A DNA stretch of 64,000 bases from positions 1 to 64,000 of the forward strand of contig CALIJI010000008.1 in the NCBI GenBank assembly GCA_938017895.1, given 5' to 3'. The first letter of the stretch is position 1; every line of letters begins with the position of its first letter. The DNA is from an uncultured bacterium (GTDB lineage Bacteria > Patescibacteriota > Saccharimonadia > Saccharimonadales > Saccharimonadaceae). A model generated the notes under the pieces. The model was not told the DNA's origin, did not search any database, and was given only the letters and a program-made list of their open reading frames with translations. A program made the position numbers and the translations under genes. This document shows positions 9,641 to 18,193 of this stretch, one piece after another.

Positions 9641-10410
9641 TATTTTTCTCCTTTCGGTTCGTCTGCTTTAGAAACATACAGAGATGCTAGTTGCTTGAAA
9701 TCGCCAAGTGGCTCATAAACAGAAGTATCAGGATTGTAAAAGTTATAATAAAGCTGTCCAAGCTCTTTAGTGTTGAGCTGAACACTCTTGATTCCGATTT
9801 GGAATAATCCTCCTGTAATTGAGTCTACCCGTTTTTTCATTTCGTCAAGTGCAGTGTCCCAAGTATTGCGATTAATTTTAGTTACATTGGCGGATGGCTT
9901 TGCAAAAATCTTACCAAAAAATCCTTTTGCCTGCTCTTTTATTTTAGCGGCATCGCCTGATGGATAATATGGAATCACTACAAAGAAAGACTTATCCATA
10001 ATATTAGCACTTTGTGAAAGATTATCGATAAAATTAATATAATCTTCCATTAAATCTGAAAGAAGCATATTATCTTGATTACGGTTTAGATCGGCTAGCT
10101 TATTTAGATAAGGCTCGATGTCGATTCGTTGCGAGCGTACTAAAATTTGAATTGGGAAAGTTAGTGAGTTTAAAAAACTTTGATAAGAATATTCGACACC
10201 CTCTCGTTCGGTTGAACTCATCAAATCGTAGTTAATAGATTTACAGGCAATTACTGCTCGAAAAGATCCATCTTTCATCACTACAATGCCCTCGCGTATC
10301 TCTGCGATTTCTAGTGAATTTTGAGTTGATGCTTGATTTTGTGGTTGGGTAGAATTTTGTTCATTCTGAGAATTCTGTTCTGGTGGTGTAAATTGTTGAT
10401 TATTATTCAT
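9640..10410 (-). CDS. VirB4 N-terminal-like secretion protein
   Basis: This 256-residue protein has a Gln/Asn-rich first 35 residues followed by a domain (SLEIAEIREGIVVMKDGSFRAV onward) like the amino-terminal part of VirB4/TraC ATPases. It has no Walker motifs. It precedes the ATPase with a 1-nt overlap, consistent with a split VirB4 whose two halves work together. The assignment rests on pattern and gene order, so a profile comparison would be decisive. Confidence 0.6.
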   Translation of the reverse strand: MNNNQQFTPPEQNSQNEQNSTQPQNQASTQNSLEIAEIREGIVVMKDGSFRAVIACKSINYDLMSSTEREGVEYSYQSFLNSLTFPIQILVRSQRIDIEPYLNKLADLNRNQDNMLLSDLMEDYINFIDNLSQSANIMDKSFFVVIPYYPSGDAAKIKEQAKGFFGKIFAKPSANVTKINRNTWDTALDEMKKRVDSITGGLFQIGIKSVQLNTKELGQLYYNFYNPDTSVYEPLGDFKQLASLYVSKADEPKGEK

Positions 10411-10411
10411 A

Positions 10412-11515
10412 TTACCTCAGTGAAATTATTACTTCATCTTCATATAGATTTATTTCATTATCTTGCCTGTTTTTAATTCTGTTAGCTTGTCGAGCTAGAG
10501 TTTCGACTGATAAATCTTTCCCCTCGCTAACTAACCGTGCAATTTCTGGATCGAGACTTTCTTTTTGTTCTGGAATATTGTTTGGTGGATTTTGAGGATC
10601 TAGAGATTGTACTTGTTGAGGTGGTTGTATTGTACTTGAACGCCTACCATCTGGCGAAATAACACTTTGATGTATCGAGTCTGGATACGGATTATAATGA
10701 AGTTTAATGTTGTCGAGATTATCGTTTGGATTTTGATTTGACTGAAGCTGGTTGGTTTGGTAGTTTTGGGCTAATGTTTGATTTTGTGGAGAATTCCAAC
10801 TTAAATACTTATTTTGATTAGAGTATTGAGCTCGCCCCATAGAATCTTGATAAAGATCAGCGGCGTTAGATGTAGAAAAAGTCTTATCTTGAATTTGTTC
10901 TGTATTATCTTGTGTATAGTCAGCTAAATTGCGCGCTATATTCATGTTATTTAGAATTTGTTGTTTGCGAATATTGCCATGATTGGTGAGCATCATATCA
11001 ATTCTATCAGCTCGATGATTTTCGAAAATATCGCTCATTTGTTGGCTTTCATAAAAAACATCTTGTTGGATATTCCCTTGTTGTGAGACTGCGTGTTTGA
11101 TAGCCCATCCTTCGGTATCAACAATATCCGCTAAATAACTAAGACGACGAGAGGCTTCATCTCGACCTATATTTTTAGTAAGTCTTTCGTCTGATTTGTT
11201 TGGAGCGGAAATCTCTATTAAATGTTCAATTCCATCAGCTTGCCATATTCTTTTGTTTGGTTTTATGTAGAAACTTAAAACTGCCGCTAAATATAATTCC
11301 ATCGGCTGTTCTTTTTTTAATGGTAGAGCTAAAACTAAAAAGAAAATTAAAAATGGCGCTGGTATTATTATTAGACCTGGAAAAACTTGATAAAGAAGAA
11401 ATCCTAAAAATAATAATCCCGCCGAAATCATTAAATAAATAAATTGGCGGAAATTAAACGGACCGAGTAACTTATCATCGGCCTCAACATCTTGAGGAAC
11501 TTTATAAACACTCAC
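10412..11515 (-). CDS. PrgI/VirB3-like secretion protein with long disordered tail
   Basis: The first 110 residues match the PrgI family: two adjacent membrane helices (about 27-45 and 48-65) after a short amphipathic start, then YLAAVLSFYIKPNKR. The remaining 250 residues are polar, rich in Gln, Asn and Ser, and probably disordered. PrgI is the VirB3-like inner-membrane component of Gram-positive type IV systems and normally sits before VirB4, as here. The start is a GTG 13 nt after an AGGGAG site. It is the first gene of the operon running to 2494. Confidence 0.8.
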   Translation of the reverse strand: MSVYKVPQDVEADDKLLGPFNFRQFIYLMISAGLLFLGFLLYQVFPGLIIIPAPFLIFFLVLALPLKKEQPMELYLAAVLSFYIKPNKRIWQADGIEHLIEISAPNKSDERLTKNIGRDEASRRLSYLADIVDTEGWAIKHAVSQQGNIQQDVFYESQQMSDIFENHRADRIDMMLTNHGNIRKQQILNNMNIARNLADYTQDNTEQIQDKTFSTSNAADLYQDSMGRAQYSNQNKYLSWNSPQNQTLAQNYQTNQLQSNQNPNDNLDNIKLHYNPYPDSIHQSVISPDGRRSSTIQPPQQVQSLDPQNPPNNIPEQKESLDPEIARLVSEGKDLSVETLARQANRIKNRQDNEINLYEDEVIISLR

Positions 11516-11549
11516 AGTGCGCCCACTTCTCCCTTCATTCTTATGTTTT

Positions 11550-11558
11550 ATTATAGCA
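11550..11558 (-). promoter_or_regulatory. Extended -10 promoter of the secretion operon
   Basis: TGCTATAAT on the minus strand at 11550-11558 is an extended -10 box; no good -35 is visible. It would start a transcript about 30 nt before the PrgI-like GTG. It lies just past the terminator of the upstream VirB6-like gene. Confidence 0.45.
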
Positions 11559-11576
11559 GATTATAATGAAAAAAAA

Positions 11577-11598
11577 AGCCTTTCAATATGAAAAGCTT
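11577..11598 (-). terminator. Terminator of the VirB6-like gene
   Basis: A 9-bp imperfect stem (arms 11577-11585 and 11590-11598) is followed on the minus strand by a run of nine T residues. It overlaps the stop codon of the VirB6-like gene and separates it from the PrgI operon. Confidence 0.7.
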
Positions 11599-14239
11599 AT
11601 TTTTTAGTTTTAATATTTGACATGTCGGACGGTTGAACTCCAACTGTATTACCAACTCGATGGATTTCATCACCAAGATTAGCATTGATTTTGTTGAAAA
11701 GTTTTTGGTTGTCATTAATATCTTTGATACTCTTTTCGAGATTTTTAAGAACATGGGCACCATTAATTTCTTTATATTTACCACTTTTAATGTCGGATAG
11801 AATGTTGTTGCTGAGCATGAATTTAACAGCACTATCATCCATAGTAGCTAGAGATTCACCGCTAATTTTATTCATAGATTTAGCTAATTCAACCATGGAA
11901 GTATCAAAGTCTGTGATTGCCCCAGACGCGATCGCATTCTTGAACCCGGCGCCAAGAATTTTAGCGCCATCCTTCTTACCAGACTTATCCCATGCATCAG
12001 CGTTAGCTCCACTAATATTTGCCAATTTTTTGTTAGTCAATGCCTTGAAAGAATCGCCGAAATCAGCTGCTGCGTGCCAATCTTCAGCTACAGCTTCACG
12101 CCAAGTATCGCTAACTTCAAGTTCAAAACCGTTAACTTTCATTTTTTCACCATCGTTCTTATTTAAGAAAATATCATCGCGGTCTTCTTTAGACATTTTA
12201 AGATGTTTTGATAGATTACGAAGTGCAGCAACTTCATCGTTATGAATTTTCTTTGATTGATCAAAAGCTGCTCCTAGAGCTATACTTCTACCAATATTTC
12301 CACGTTGACCTTCTGATATTGATTGATAATGATCATCTGCCTGAAGATTGTTAGCCAGCGAATCAGCAATCATAGCTTTGTTGTTTTGCTCAGCTAATTT
12401 ATGAGCATTAGCAGTATTCATTGTATCAAATATTCGAGTAGCTACGGAACCAAAATTCTTACGTAGATCTTCTGGGTTTGAGATTTTAACTTCACCATTA
12501 GTAATTTTAATGCCTTTTTTAAGTTCAGTGAGAATTTCAGCATTTAGACCAGATATGGCTGCATTTTTACGATTTGTAGAGTTTGCAATTTCTTGTGCTG
12601 CTAAATTTTCCTGAAATGCAGTGTTATTTTTAAGTACTGAATTAAGAACATTTGGGTCTGTACCAAGGCGCGAAGTAGCCTCTTCAATCTGTTTAGCTTC
12701 CATATTGTCGAAACGAGATTGCTGATATTGTTCGCCAATAGATTTAGCTGAATTAACTCGACGAGAACGATTGAACTTTACCTGATTAGCCTTAGCTGTT
12801 AAGCTATTTGGATTATCTCTAATTTTTTGGTTAGTTCTAATATCCATTTGGTCTTTGAGGAATTTTTTAGAAGTATCGATTGGTCCTTTATTAGGATTAT
12901 TAATCATACCAGCAAACTTGCCTAGTAGATTTCCGCTTAGTTTCATGATCGTTGGTGTGATTGCGAGTGGTACAACTTGAACGACCATACCTAAGATTAA
13001 GGTTACGATATTACCATTAGCGTTAGCAATAATCGCAATTCCTGCTAATTGCGAGCCACCAAAAAGTAAGGCGATAAGTGGATACATTACTAGCATTGTA
13101 GTGAATAAATCTTTCCACTTATCGAACCATTTTTCAGTATTTGGCCAAATATTAGCAACAAAAGCTAAAGGCGCTAGGAATATTAAAACAGTGATAATTG
13201 CTTGGCGAGCAGCTAAAATTACAACTGCTACAAAAACTGAATATAAGACAATTAGAAGCACAAACATCATCATTAAACCAAGATTTTGTGGGCCTCCCGC
13301 AAGAACAAAACTCCATGCGCCCATAGTTATAGCTCCAGCTCCACTTAATATCCCAACTACTAGACTTTTCCATGATAGAGCTTCAATTTGAATACCGGAG
13401 CCGCTTTCAAAGATATCTTTTCGAACTCCAACTAACAAATCTTGCAGTCTAACTCCTAAAATATTTGATAAATCAACTGCTAGTGCGCATATATAATAAG
13501 AAACATTAATTAGGACTGCTGCAATAATTAATTTTGGTAGCATTTTTTTAATACCATAATTTGAAATACCGATATTAGTGATTTGAGAATAAATTATTAA
13601 AATAAAAACAATCACGAAGAAAATATTTGCAATATTGCGCATATAATCCCAAACTCGATAAAGACCAGACTTATCTGATGTTTGGAGGGGCTGGACTTTA
13701 AGAAAATCACTCACGATATTATAAAGTCCATCCATTGCTCCCGCTAATGTGTTAGAAATCATACAAACTGCCCATCCGCCACCACCTTCTATTGCGCAAG
13801 AAGTTTCGGATTTAGTTCGGTCTGTTTCGCTTATTCCTTGACCAGTAATTGATTCGGCTTGACCTTCTTGTTTATAATTACCAGTAACTGAGACTTTAAA
13901 TTTATAAAGTTTACCTTCTATTTTGTCTGAATCAGTTGATTTAACTGAGATAACTTCAGCGGTTTGTTCACCACTAGCTGTAGCTTGAGAAGTATTAATA
14001 AAAGCCGTTCCCTCTTGCGCATCTTTGGGCAGCCTAGAAGTATCAGTAGTCTTGGTGAATGTTTTTTGATTATAGACGATAGCATTTTTATCTGAATTTG
14101 CCCATTTTACGCCTTCTAGAGCAAAAGTTCGGGTAAAATTAAAAATTCCCAGCGTTACTGCTGAAATAATAGATGCTATCAAGAAAACATTTATTCTTCG
14201 TCGAGAAATTTTCCTCAAATTTTCCACGATTGTTATCAT
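11597..14239 (-). CDS. VirB6/TrbL-like polytopic secretion protein with long soluble tail
   Basis: About 880 residues. An N-terminal helix follows MITIVENLRKISRRR, then an extracytoplasmic region, then a block of about seven to eight hydrophobic helices in roughly the 195-455 span, as in VirB6/TrbL channel proteins. The last 430 residues are hydrophilic, Asn/Lys-rich and probably helical. I chose the ATG at 14239 because an upstream in-frame ATG at 14257 overlaps the -10 box. The gene has its own promoter and terminator and is divergent from the pilin array. Polytopic topology and context support the call; sequence identity to VirB6 cannot be judged here. Confidence 0.75.
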   Translation of the reverse strand: MITIVENLRKISRRRINVFLIASIISAVTLGIFNFTRTFALEGVKWANSDKNAIVYNQKTFTKTTDTSRLPKDAQEGTAFINTSQATASGEQTAEVISVKSTDSDKIEGKLYKFKVSVTGNYKQEGQAESITGQGISETDRTKSETSCAIEGGGGWAVCMISNTLAGAMDGLYNIVSDFLKVQPLQTSDKSGLYRVWDYMRNIANIFFVIVFILIIYSQITNIGISNYGIKKMLPKLIIAAVLINVSYYICALAVDLSNILGVRLQDLLVGVRKDIFESGSGIQIEALSWKSLVVGILSGAGAITMGAWSFVLAGGPQNLGLMMMFVLLIVLYSVFVAVVILAARQAIITVLIFLAPLAFVANIWPNTEKWFDKWKDLFTTMLVMYPLIALLFGGSQLAGIAIIANANGNIVTLILGMVVQVVPLAITPTIMKLSGNLLGKFAGMINNPNKGPIDTSKKFLKDQMDIRTNQKIRDNPNSLTAKANQVKFNRSRRVNSAKSIGEQYQQSRFDNMEAKQIEEATSRLGTDPNVLNSVLKNNTAFQENLAAQEIANSTNRKNAAISGLNAEILTELKKGIKITNGEVKISNPEDLRKNFGSVATRIFDTMNTANAHKLAEQNNKAMIADSLANNLQADDHYQSISEGQRGNIGRSIALGAAFDQSKKIHNDEVAALRNLSKHLKMSKEDRDDIFLNKNDGEKMKVNGFELEVSDTWREAVAEDWHAAADFGDSFKALTNKKLANISGANADAWDKSGKKDGAKILGAGFKNAIASGAITDFDTSMVELAKSMNKISGESLATMDDSAVKFMLSNNILSDIKSGKYKEINGAHVLKNLEKSIKDINDNQKLFNKINANLGDEIHRVGNTVGVQPSDMSNIKTKK

Positions 14240-14247
14240 ATGTGTTA

Positions 14248-14276
14248 ATTTTAGCATAAATAACTATTTTTGTCAA
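14248..14276 (-). promoter_or_regulatory. Promoter of the VirB6-like gene
   Basis: Perfect TTGACA (14271-14276), 17-nt spacer and TAAAAT (14248-14253) with a TGC extension. The -10 is 8 nt from the ATG at 14239, so the mRNA should be leaderless. Confidence 0.8.
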
Positions 14277-14308
14277 CCTTATATGGTATCTAAAATGCGT
14301 GAAAATAC

Positions 14309-14337
14309 TTGCGTTTTATCTTGATATAGGGTAAAGT
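14309..14337 (+). promoter_or_regulatory. Promoter of the pilin array
   Basis: TTGCGT at 14309-14314, 17-nt spacer, TAAAGT at 14332-14337. The -10 ends 9 nt before the first pilin ATG. It is back-to-back with the VirB6-like promoter, only about 33 nt between the two -35 boxes. Confidence 0.65.
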
Positions 14338-14346
14338 ATAGGTAAT

Positions 14347-14775
14347 ATGAATAAAATAAACATAATTAGTAAAATTTTTATAATTTTTGTGGCTATTTTT
14401 AGCTTTAATGTTATTACCTTAAATAGATCATTTGCTGCTCCTATAGATCAAGACGGTAATAGTACAAGCAAGGAAAAACAAAATAATAGTCAAGAAGGCG
14501 GCCAAGATGGGTGTGCTTCTACATCTATTCTTGATGGATGCTGGCAAATTGAAGATATTCTAAACCTTATTTTAACAACTTTAACTATTGGCGCCGGAGT
14601 TATGGCGACCGGATCGATAATCGTTGCAGGGGCGATTTATGCAACAGCGCGAGATAACGCTAGTCAAGTTCAAAAAGCTAAAACTATGATTTTTAATACT
14701 GTAATTGGAATTATTATATATTCATTTTTCTGGGCGATTATGCAATGGATAATTCCAGGAGGGATAGGAGGTTAG
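14347..14775 (+). CDS. VirB2/TrbC-like pilin, first of array
   Basis: This 142-residue protein has a signal peptide (1-30, SFA end), a short polar segment with two cysteines, and two membrane helices (about 72-95 and 112-135) separated by a small basic loop (ATARDNASQVQKAKT). This layout matches the VirB2/T4SS-pilin family. It starts the six-gene array and has a probable leaderless mRNA. The last codons contain GGAGG, which serves as ribosome site of the next gene. Confidence 0.75.
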   Translation: MNKINIISKIFIIFVAIFSFNVITLNRSFAAPIDQDGNSTSKEKQNNSQEGGQDGCASTSILDGCWQIEDILNLILTTLTIGAGVMATGSIIVAGAIYATARDNASQVQKAKTMIFNTVIGIIIYSFFWAIMQWIIPGGIGG

Positions 14776-15228
14776 ATGATAAAGAAAATTTTAATTGCGC
14801 TTTTTGTAGTGTTTAGTGTGTTGTTTTTTTCGCCTACAAATAATATCGCATTTGCTAAAAAAGATTGTTCAAAAGAAGATAGCTTTTTTGGGTTACCAGC
14901 TTGGTATCGAGGCTTGGTCGATAAAGGAACCTGTCAGATAAAAAAGATTAATCAAAAAAACGGCTCTACATACAAAACTGGCTCCGAAGTGTCTCTACAA
15001 GTTTTTATTTGGAGTATTATTGGAAATATAGCTGATATGATTATGCGTTTGATCGGTGTTATCTCGGCTGGCTTTATTATTTATGGTGGATACCAGTATA
15101 TGCTGTCAGTTGGAGATTCTAGTAGAATGGCAAAAGCAAAAGTTACTATAACTAATGCTGTGGTTGGGTTAATTATTTCTATTATTGCCTCTAGTATTGT
15201 TAGTTATTTAATGAGTAATATAAAATAA
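14776..15228 (+). CDS. VirB2/TrbC-like pilin, second of array
   Basis: 150 residues: signal peptide (1-28, AFA end), a segment with two cysteines (CSKEDSFFGLPAWYRGLVDKG region), then two helices (about 78-105, 122-147) around the loop SVGDSSRMAKAKVT. The loop and second-helix pattern recur in all array members. Its ATG directly follows the stop of the first pilin, indicating coupled translation. Confidence 0.75.
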   Translation: MIKKILIALFVVFSVLFFSPTNNIAFAKKDCSKEDSFFGLPAWYRGLVDKGTCQIKKINQKNGSTYKTGSEVSLQVFIWSIIGNIADMIMRLIGVISAGFIIYGGYQYMLSVGDSSRMAKAKVTITNAVVGLIISIIASSIVSYLMSNIK

Positions 15229-15237
15229 GGATTTATA

Positions 15238-15531
15238 ATGTATAAAGCTTACGCACTTGATGAATCAAAAATATTCAAAGATGTATCTGTTGCTAATAAA
15301 AGTAAGGAAGTGACTAGCCAGCAAGTAAAAGGTATGTTTAATCTTGCCTTTACTTGGGCGGGGATAATTTGTGTGGTTGTTATTATTACTGCAGGAGCTA
15401 TGTATACCCTATCCGCTGGAAATACTTCTCGGATTCAGAAGGCTAAGATGGCATTAATAGGTGCTATTATTGGCTTGATTATTGTACTTATGGCTTTTGC
15501 AATTGTAAACTTTGTGATAGGAAATATTTAA
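15238..15531 (+). CDS. VirB2/TrbC-like pilin without signal peptide, third of array
   Basis: At 97 residues this is the shortest member. It has the same two helices (about 38-57 and 72-95) and loop (SAGNTSRIQKAKM) but only a short hydrophilic N-terminus in place of a signal peptide. Membrane insertion may rely on the first helix. The ATG follows AAGGATTT, 9 nt after the previous stop. Confidence 0.7.
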   Translation: MYKAYALDESKIFKDVSVANKSKEVTSQQVKGMFNLAFTWAGIICVVVIITAGAMYTLSAGNTSRIQKAKMALIGAIIGLIIVLMAFAIVNFVIGNI

Positions 15532-15899
15532 TGAAGAAGATTGTTTTAATTCTAACTATTATATTAAGCTCATTTTTTATAGCAGGCTTTTCTTTGCCTG
15601 CCTTTGCAGAAAATGATGCATGTAATTACATGGCTAGTGATGCTTTATGTAAAAATAAAGACGACACTAACCCAGTTCAGCGTGCAAAAAATATAATAAA
15701 TATTTTACTAACTATTGTAGGGGCTGGATCTGTTGTCGTGATAATTTATGCTGGAATCTTATTTGTGATTTCATCTGGTAATTCGCAAACAATCCAGACT
15801 GCTAAAAATACTATTATTTATGCTGTCATAGGTTTAGTTATCTCGATTCTATCTTTTGCAATTGTAAACTTTGTGGTTAGTAGCACTGCCACACCATAG
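15531..15899 (+). CDS. VirB2/TrbC-like pilin, fourth of array
   Basis: 122 residues: signal peptide (1-26, AFA end), a short segment with two cysteines (C31, C40), then two helices with loop SSGNSQTIQTAKNT and the shared second-helix motif YAVIGLVISILSFAIVNFV. The ATG overlaps the previous stop (TAATG). Confidence 0.75.
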   Translation: MKKIVLILTIILSSFFIAGFSLPAFAENDACNYMASDALCKNKDDTNPVQRAKNIINILLTIVGAGSVVVIIYAGILFVISSGNSQTIQTAKNTIIYAVIGLVISILSFAIVNFVVSSTATP

Positions 15900-15960
15900 C
15901 AATTATAATTTTTAACTTAAAAAGATAGAAAATAATAAAAATACTAAGAAAGGTATAATA

Positions 15961-16332
15961 ATGAAAAAAATAATATTGATTATAGGCACTATTGCAGCAA
16001 TTATAGCCCCACAGATGATATTAGCTAGTTCTTCTAATTTAGTGTTTGCTGATGCTAAAACTCAGATTGAAAGTGCTGTTAATGAAGTTGGTGGCAGTGA
16101 AAATAAAACTGATGTTAAAGGTTTTATTGGAAATATTATTAAAACTATGTTTTTTGCAGTTGGTGTTTTGGCGGTTATAGTAATTATATTTGCTGGAGTA
16201 ACTTTTGTGATGTCTACTGGCAATTCACAGACTATTCAGAAGGCTAAGACTACGATTATTTATGCGGTAATTGGTCTAATAGTATCAATTCTTTCTTATG
16301 CAATTGTCAACTTTGTAGTTAGTTCTCTTTAA
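15961..16332 (+). CDS. VirB2/TrbC-like pilin, fifth of array
   Basis: 123 residues with a signal peptide (1-30, VFA end), a short polar stretch without cysteines and two helices around STGNSQTIQKAKTT. The second helix is nearly identical to those of the fourth and sixth genes. Ribosome site AAAGG lies before the ATG. The 61-nt gap upstream holds a TATAAT at 15904-15909 but no clear -35. Confidence 0.75.
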   Translation: MKKIILIIGTIAAIIAPQMILASSSNLVFADAKTQIESAVNEVGGSENKTDVKGFIGNIIKTMFFAVGVLAVIVIIFAGVTFVMSTGNSQTIQKAKTTIIYAVIGLIVSILSYAIVNFVVSSL

Positions 16333-16334
16333 TA

Positions 16335-16362
16335 TTGACATTAGCATATAAATTGGTATAAT
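16335..16362 (+). promoter_or_regulatory. Promoter of the sixth pilin
   Basis: Perfect TTGACA at 16335-16340 and TATAAT at 16357-16362 with a 16-nt spacer. The sixth pilin can thus be expressed apart from, and probably more strongly than, the other five. Confidence 0.75.
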
Positions 16363-16401
16363 TTAATTAAGATATTTTATATTTAAAAGAAAGGTAAAAT
16401 A

Positions 16402-16821
16402 ATGAAGAATATAATAAAGAAAATTTCAGTTGCAGCTTTTGCAGTTGCTCTATCTGTTGCTGGAATTTCAACATTAACAGTTTCAACACCTGCCTATGCC
16501 GACCCTAAGAAGTCTAGCTCTGGAAGCTTTAGTCTGCAGGATGGTATGAATGCTGCCAAAACTGACGATCAGCAGTCTAATCTGTTTGGCGATACTGGTA
16601 TTTTCACTACTATTGTCCGAGTTATGCTCTTCTTAATTGGTGTAATTAGTGTGATTATGCTCATCTATGGAGGTATTCAATATGTTCTTTCTACAGGTGA
16701 TTCAGGAAAAGTCACAAATGCTAAGAATACAATTCTCTATGCGGTAGTAGGTTTAATCGTTGCAATTCTATCTTATGCGATTGTAAACTTCGTTCTTACT
16801 TCAATTAACGGCGAGAAATAG
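16402..16821 (+). CDS. VirB2/TrbC-like pilin, sixth of array, independently promoted
   Basis: 139 residues: signal peptide (1-33, AYA cut site), a Ser/Gln-rich segment containing LFGDTGIFTTIVRVML, then two helices with loop STGDSGKVTNAKNT. This member is closest to the distant copy at 38409-38858, sharing the GNTGIFT/GDTGIFT segment. AAAGG precedes the ATG. Its own strong promoter suggests it may be the major pilus subunit; that is inference. Confidence 0.78.
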   Translation: MKNIIKKISVAAFAVALSVAGISTLTVSTPAYADPKKSSSGSFSLQDGMNAAKTDDQQSNLFGDTGIFTTIVRVMLFLIGVISVIMLIYGGIQYVLSTGDSGKVTNAKNTILYAVVGLIVAILSYAIVNFVLTSINGEK

Positions 16822-16846
16822 AATACCTATTTACACAGTTAACGCT

Positions 16847-16873
16847 AAAGACTCTCTATCGAGAGTCTTTTTT
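16847..16873 (+). terminator. Terminator of the pilin array
   Basis: A perfect 10-bp stem (16847-16856 with 16861-16870), 4-nt loop TATC, then a T-rich run. Confidence 0.85.
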
Positions 16874-16884
16874 CTTTAGATAAT

Positions 16885-16913
16885 AAAATACTCACTTTTA
16901 TTGTGAGTATTTT
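16885..16913 (-). terminator. Terminator of hsp20
   Basis: A perfect 11-bp stem (16885-16895 with 16903-16913) directly past the hsp20 stop, with A/T-rich arms so it can act in both directions. Confidence 0.75.
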
Positions 16914-16916
16914 AAC

Positions 16917-17387
16917 TTATAGGACTTGAATTTTCTTTGATTCTTGTTTGACTTTTACGAAGCTAATTGTTAGGATTCCGTCTTTTAGTATAGCCTCAAC
17001 TTCATTTTCTTTAATATCTACTGGGATATTGTAGGTTCGACTAAATTCTCCCCAATAACATTCCTGTGCATGCCACTTTGTTACCCCTTCTTGATCGTTG
17101 GTTGATAGAGTTCCGCTAATTGTTAGGATTCTATCACTTAATGAAACATCGAGATCACTCTTGTTTACCCCTGCTGTACGTGCTTTGATGAAAAATCTAT
17201 CTTCTGTCTCATAAGCATCGATCGCTAGTTGTCCAGGGAGTTCATCTTCTTCAGATGATGTGATACTAACATTTTCTTCGGCGGATTCACTAACAACTGG
17301 TTCATCAAGCAAACCTGTATCATCGAAATTAAATGCAGCTTCAAGTTCATCCTTTAGAAAGCTATCATCGTTTTGTCTTCTAGCCAT
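16917..17387 (-). CDS. Small heat-shock protein, Hsp20/alpha-crystallin family
   Basis: 156 residues: an acidic N-terminal arm (1-50) and an alpha-crystallin domain (about 52-145), with PGQLAIDAYETEDRFFI, the A/G-x-L type core DGILTISF and a short C-terminal extension ending IQVL, which provides an I-x-V oligomerisation motif. These chaperones hold unfolding proteins. A GGAGGAG site precedes the ATG. A TTGATT-N17-TATAAT promoter (17428-17456) overlaps the comFC promoter region. Confidence 0.88.
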   Translation of the reverse strand: MARRQNDDSFLKDELEAAFNFDDTGLLDEPVVSESAEENVSITSSEEDELPGQLAIDAYETEDRFFIKARTAGVNKSDLDVSLSDRILTISGTLSTNDQEGVTKWHAQECYWGEFSRTYNIPVDIKENEVEAILKDGILTISFVKVKQESKKIQVL

Positions 17388-17427
17388 TTCTCCTCCACAT
17401 TATTTTAAATAGGCTTAAACTTACTTT

Positions 17428-17456
17428 ATTATAGCGTATTTTTAGGGTATAATCAA
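17428..17456 (-). promoter_or_regulatory. hsp20 promoter
   Basis: TTGATT (17451-17456), 17-nt spacer, TATAAT (17428-17433). The opposite strand carries a TATAAT at 17448-17453 for comFC, so the two promoters physically overlap and may exclude each other. No CIRCE-type inverted repeat is seen. Confidence 0.65.
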
Positions 17457-17474
17457 GGGGAAAGTTCAATTTTT

Positions 17475-18128
17475 ATGAAGAAAAATTTATTCTCTAGCGT
17501 TTTGGATTTATTTGCCCCTAACCACTGTTATGTTTGTAATAAAATTGGTAATTTAGTTTGTGGTGAATGTCTTGAAAAACATAATTTTCAAATTCAAATA
17601 ATTAAACGGCAGTCTAAGCGTCGCCCTTCTCGCGAGTTTTTCTTGGGAGATCGTGAAGGTATTTTAGCTAAAATTTTAGATGAGGCTAAATTTAATGGTT
17701 GGCAGGAAAATTTTGAGATTTTGGCACTTATTTTATCTCAGTTACTAAAGAAAAATAATCTTTTCTACGGTTTGAAAGATAATATTGTAATCGTACCAGT
17801 CCCAACTTCTGCGCGACATGCTCGCCAGCGTGGTGTGGCGCATAGTGAGTTCATGGCGGAAGTTATAGCTAGTGAACTTAGTGTTGAAAAGGCAAATATT
17901 ATTGCTAGAAGATCACATTTTGTTCAAAAAGGGGCCTCGGCTAAAGTTCGCAAAAAGCAGGCTCTAGAAGGATATCAACTTATGAAGGAAGTTAATCGGG
18001 ATAAAATTTACGTAATTTTTGATGATATTAAAACGACTGGCGCGACGTTAGATTCGATTTCGAAAATTTTATTTGAAGCTGGAGCTAGCGAAGTCTGGGC
18101 AGTTTATTTGATGCGTCAAAAAATATAA
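17475..18128 (+). CDS. comFC: ComF-family phosphoribosyltransferase-like protein
   Basis: 217 residues with an N-terminal zinc ribbon (Cys18, Cys21, Cys29, Cys32) and a phosphoribosyltransferase domain whose PRPP loop is VIFDDIKTTGAT near residue 190. ComFC works in DNA uptake during natural transformation in other bacteria. It stands alone here with its own promoter. The family is certain; a role in competence is from family knowledge. Confidence 0.85.
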   Translation: MKKNLFSSVLDLFAPNHCYVCNKIGNLVCGECLEKHNFQIQIIKRQSKRRPSREFFLGDREGILAKILDEAKFNGWQENFEILALILSQLLKKNNLFYGLKDNIVIVPVPTSARHARQRGVAHSEFMAEVIASELSVEKANIIARRSHFVQKGASAKVRKKQALEGYQLMKEVNRDKIYVIFDDIKTTGATLDSISKILFEAGASEVWAVYLMRQKI

Positions 18129-18193
18129 AAAAGAAATAATTATATTAAAAGATTTATTGTATCTATTTGTGATGTAGTTTAAAAATCTTTATC

